Source: Tissierellaceae bacterium
GTDB taxonomy: Bacteria; Bacillota; Clostridia; Tissierellales; Tissierellaceae
Direction of reading: 5' to 3'
Assembly (NCBI GenBank): GCA_029264075.1
Contig: JARICQ010000038.1
Location: 1-6,096, forward strand
Length of the DNA: 6,096 bases
Shown here: positions 5,328 to 6,096 of the stretch, piece after piece
Position numbering within the stretch: position 1 is the first letter of the stretch
How the letters are laid out: each line of letters starts with the position of its first letter
Notes under the pieces: generated by a model
Databases searched by the model: none
What the model saw: only the letters and a program-made list of their open reading frames with translations
What the model was told of the DNA's origin: nothing
Program-made: the position numbers and the translations under genes

Positions 5328-6096
5328 ATGAAAAATATTGAATTAAAAGAAATTACATTAATTAACGGGGAAACTTATAACTACAGACAGTATAAGGGTG
5401 GAGAAAAGACCATAGTTTTGATTCATGGCAATCTAGCTAGTTCAAAATTTTACGAGGAGCTTATAGATGGACTGCCAGAAGAATATACTGCATATGCAAT
5501 TGATTTAAGAGGATGTGGAGGCTCTAGCTACAATAGACCCATAGACACCTTAAGAGATTTTACTGGAGATTTAAAGCTATTTGCAGATAAATTAAATTTA
5601 AAGAAATTTGATCTGTTAGGATGGTCCACAGGTGGGGCTGTAAGTATGCTCTTTTGTTCAAGCTATGGATATATGGTTGATAGATTATTCTTACTGGCCT
5701 CTGCTGGAATCACTTGCTACCATTCATATAGGATAGAAGCTGATGGAAGCAGGACCTTGTTAAAATCTAAAAAAGAAATACAGGAAGATAAGTCGAAAAA
5801 AGCATTACTTAAAGCCTTGGAAAAGAAGGATAAGAATTATTACAAAAAAGTATGGGATTCTGCAATATATAACAAGAAGAAGCCAAATCCAAGAGTATAT
5901 GATGAACATCTAGAGGAGAGTCTACTCCAAAAAAACTTGATGGATGTCTACTATGGTTTGTCTAAATTTAATATATCAGATTATTATAATGGCCTAAGCA
6001 TGGGAACGGAAGAAGTAAATAATATCAAAGCACCTACAACTCTGATCCAAGGGGAGGATGATCTTTTAGTATCTGTAGCTGAGGCTAGAGAGCTAA
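5328..6096 (+). CDS. Alpha/beta hydrolase, 3' end cut by the window
   Basis: The frame is open from the ATG at 5328 through the last base, giving 256 complete codons and no stop. The gene is therefore intact at the 5' end and continues beyond the window. The protein starts MKNIELKEITLINGE and shows a canonical alpha/beta hydrolase layout: LIHGN oxyanion region (His33-Gly34), DLRGCGGSS loop (59-67), nucleophile elbow GWSTGG with Ser100, and the acid Asp245 in IQGEDDLLV. The catalytic His is expected a few dozen residues further on. The lid (about 139-185) is rich in Lys. It follows the first hydrolase by 33 bases, with AAGGA at 5318-5322 and a 5-base spacer. It is not a tandem copy: its HG, RG.G and GWSTGG motifs differ from the neighbour's NG, DQGQ and GISYGG. 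The substrate is unknown; by context it may act with the CoA-transferase on an ester, lactone or thioester. Confidence 0.87.
   Translation, partial: MKNIELKEITLINGETYNYRQYKGGEKTIVLIHGNLASSKFYEELIDGLPEEYTAYAIDLRGCGGSSYNRPIDTLRDFTGDLKLFADKLNLKKFDLLGWSTGGAVSMLFCSSYGYMVDRLFLLASAGITCYHSYRIEADGSRTLLKSKKEIQEDKSKKALLKALEKKDKNYYKKVWDSAIYNKKKPNPRVYDEHLEESLLQKNLMDVYYGLSKFNISDYYNGLSMGTEEVNNIKAPTTLIQGEDDLLVSVAEAREL

Noticed and set aside
4473..6096. Tandem duplication of one hydrolase gene
   Set aside because: The two proteins share only the fold. Their oxyanion, loop and nucleophile motifs differ, so they are distant paralogues and not a recent duplication.
1..6096. Mobile element, CRISPR array, tRNA or riboswitch
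   Set aside because: Reading both strands, I saw no spaced direct repeats, transposase motifs, cloverleaf or long structured leader. Base composition and codon use look even across the window.

Overview
The window is AT-rich, its codons favour AGA and ATA, and its ribosome binding sites are strong AGGAGG types. This fits a low-GC Gram-positive anaerobe of the Firmicutes (Clostridia or Tissierellia-like). I could not settle a genus by reading. All seven recognisable genes lie on the + strand, tightly packed, with no convincing promoter or factor-independent terminator between them. They are most simply read as one long transcription unit that starts before base 1 and continues past base 6096.

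Layout. Bases 1-1778 hold the end of a LivM-type permease gene, then livG and livF, the two ATPases of a branched-chain-amino-acid (HAAT family) ABC importer. The livG start lies just after the permease stop, and livG and livF are translationally coupled. Bases 1819-3081 encode the lipoprotein substrate-binding protein of this importer. It has a strong Shine-Dalgarno site, and an inverted repeat lies in the gap on each side of the gene. The second repeat is a perfect 10-bp stem with a GTAA loop. Bases 3149-4462 encode an acetyl-CoA hydrolase/CoA-transferase family enzyme with the catalytic Glu motif. Bases 4473-5294 encode a complete alpha/beta hydrolase with a Ser-Asp-His triad. Bases 5328-6096 encode a second, different alpha/beta hydrolase that is cut by the window end before its catalytic His.

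How they may work together. The importer module is near-complete; a LivH-type permease is expected just upstream. It is followed by a CoA-transferase and two hydrolases, which together resemble an uptake-and-catabolism cluster: a small organic solute is imported, possibly hydrolysed, and the acid moved on and off CoA. The liv family also carries amides, urea, aromatic acids and other carboxylates, so the substrate need not be leucine, isoleucine or valine. This pathway is an inference from gene order. I saw no tRNA, rRNA, CRISPR array or insertion sequence, and no untranslated gap exceeds about 70 bases. I do not claim a demonstrably new system. The points most worth a second look are the composition of the cluster, the hairpins around the binding-protein gene, and the family-level motif departures in LivG, the CoA-transferase and the first hydrolase.
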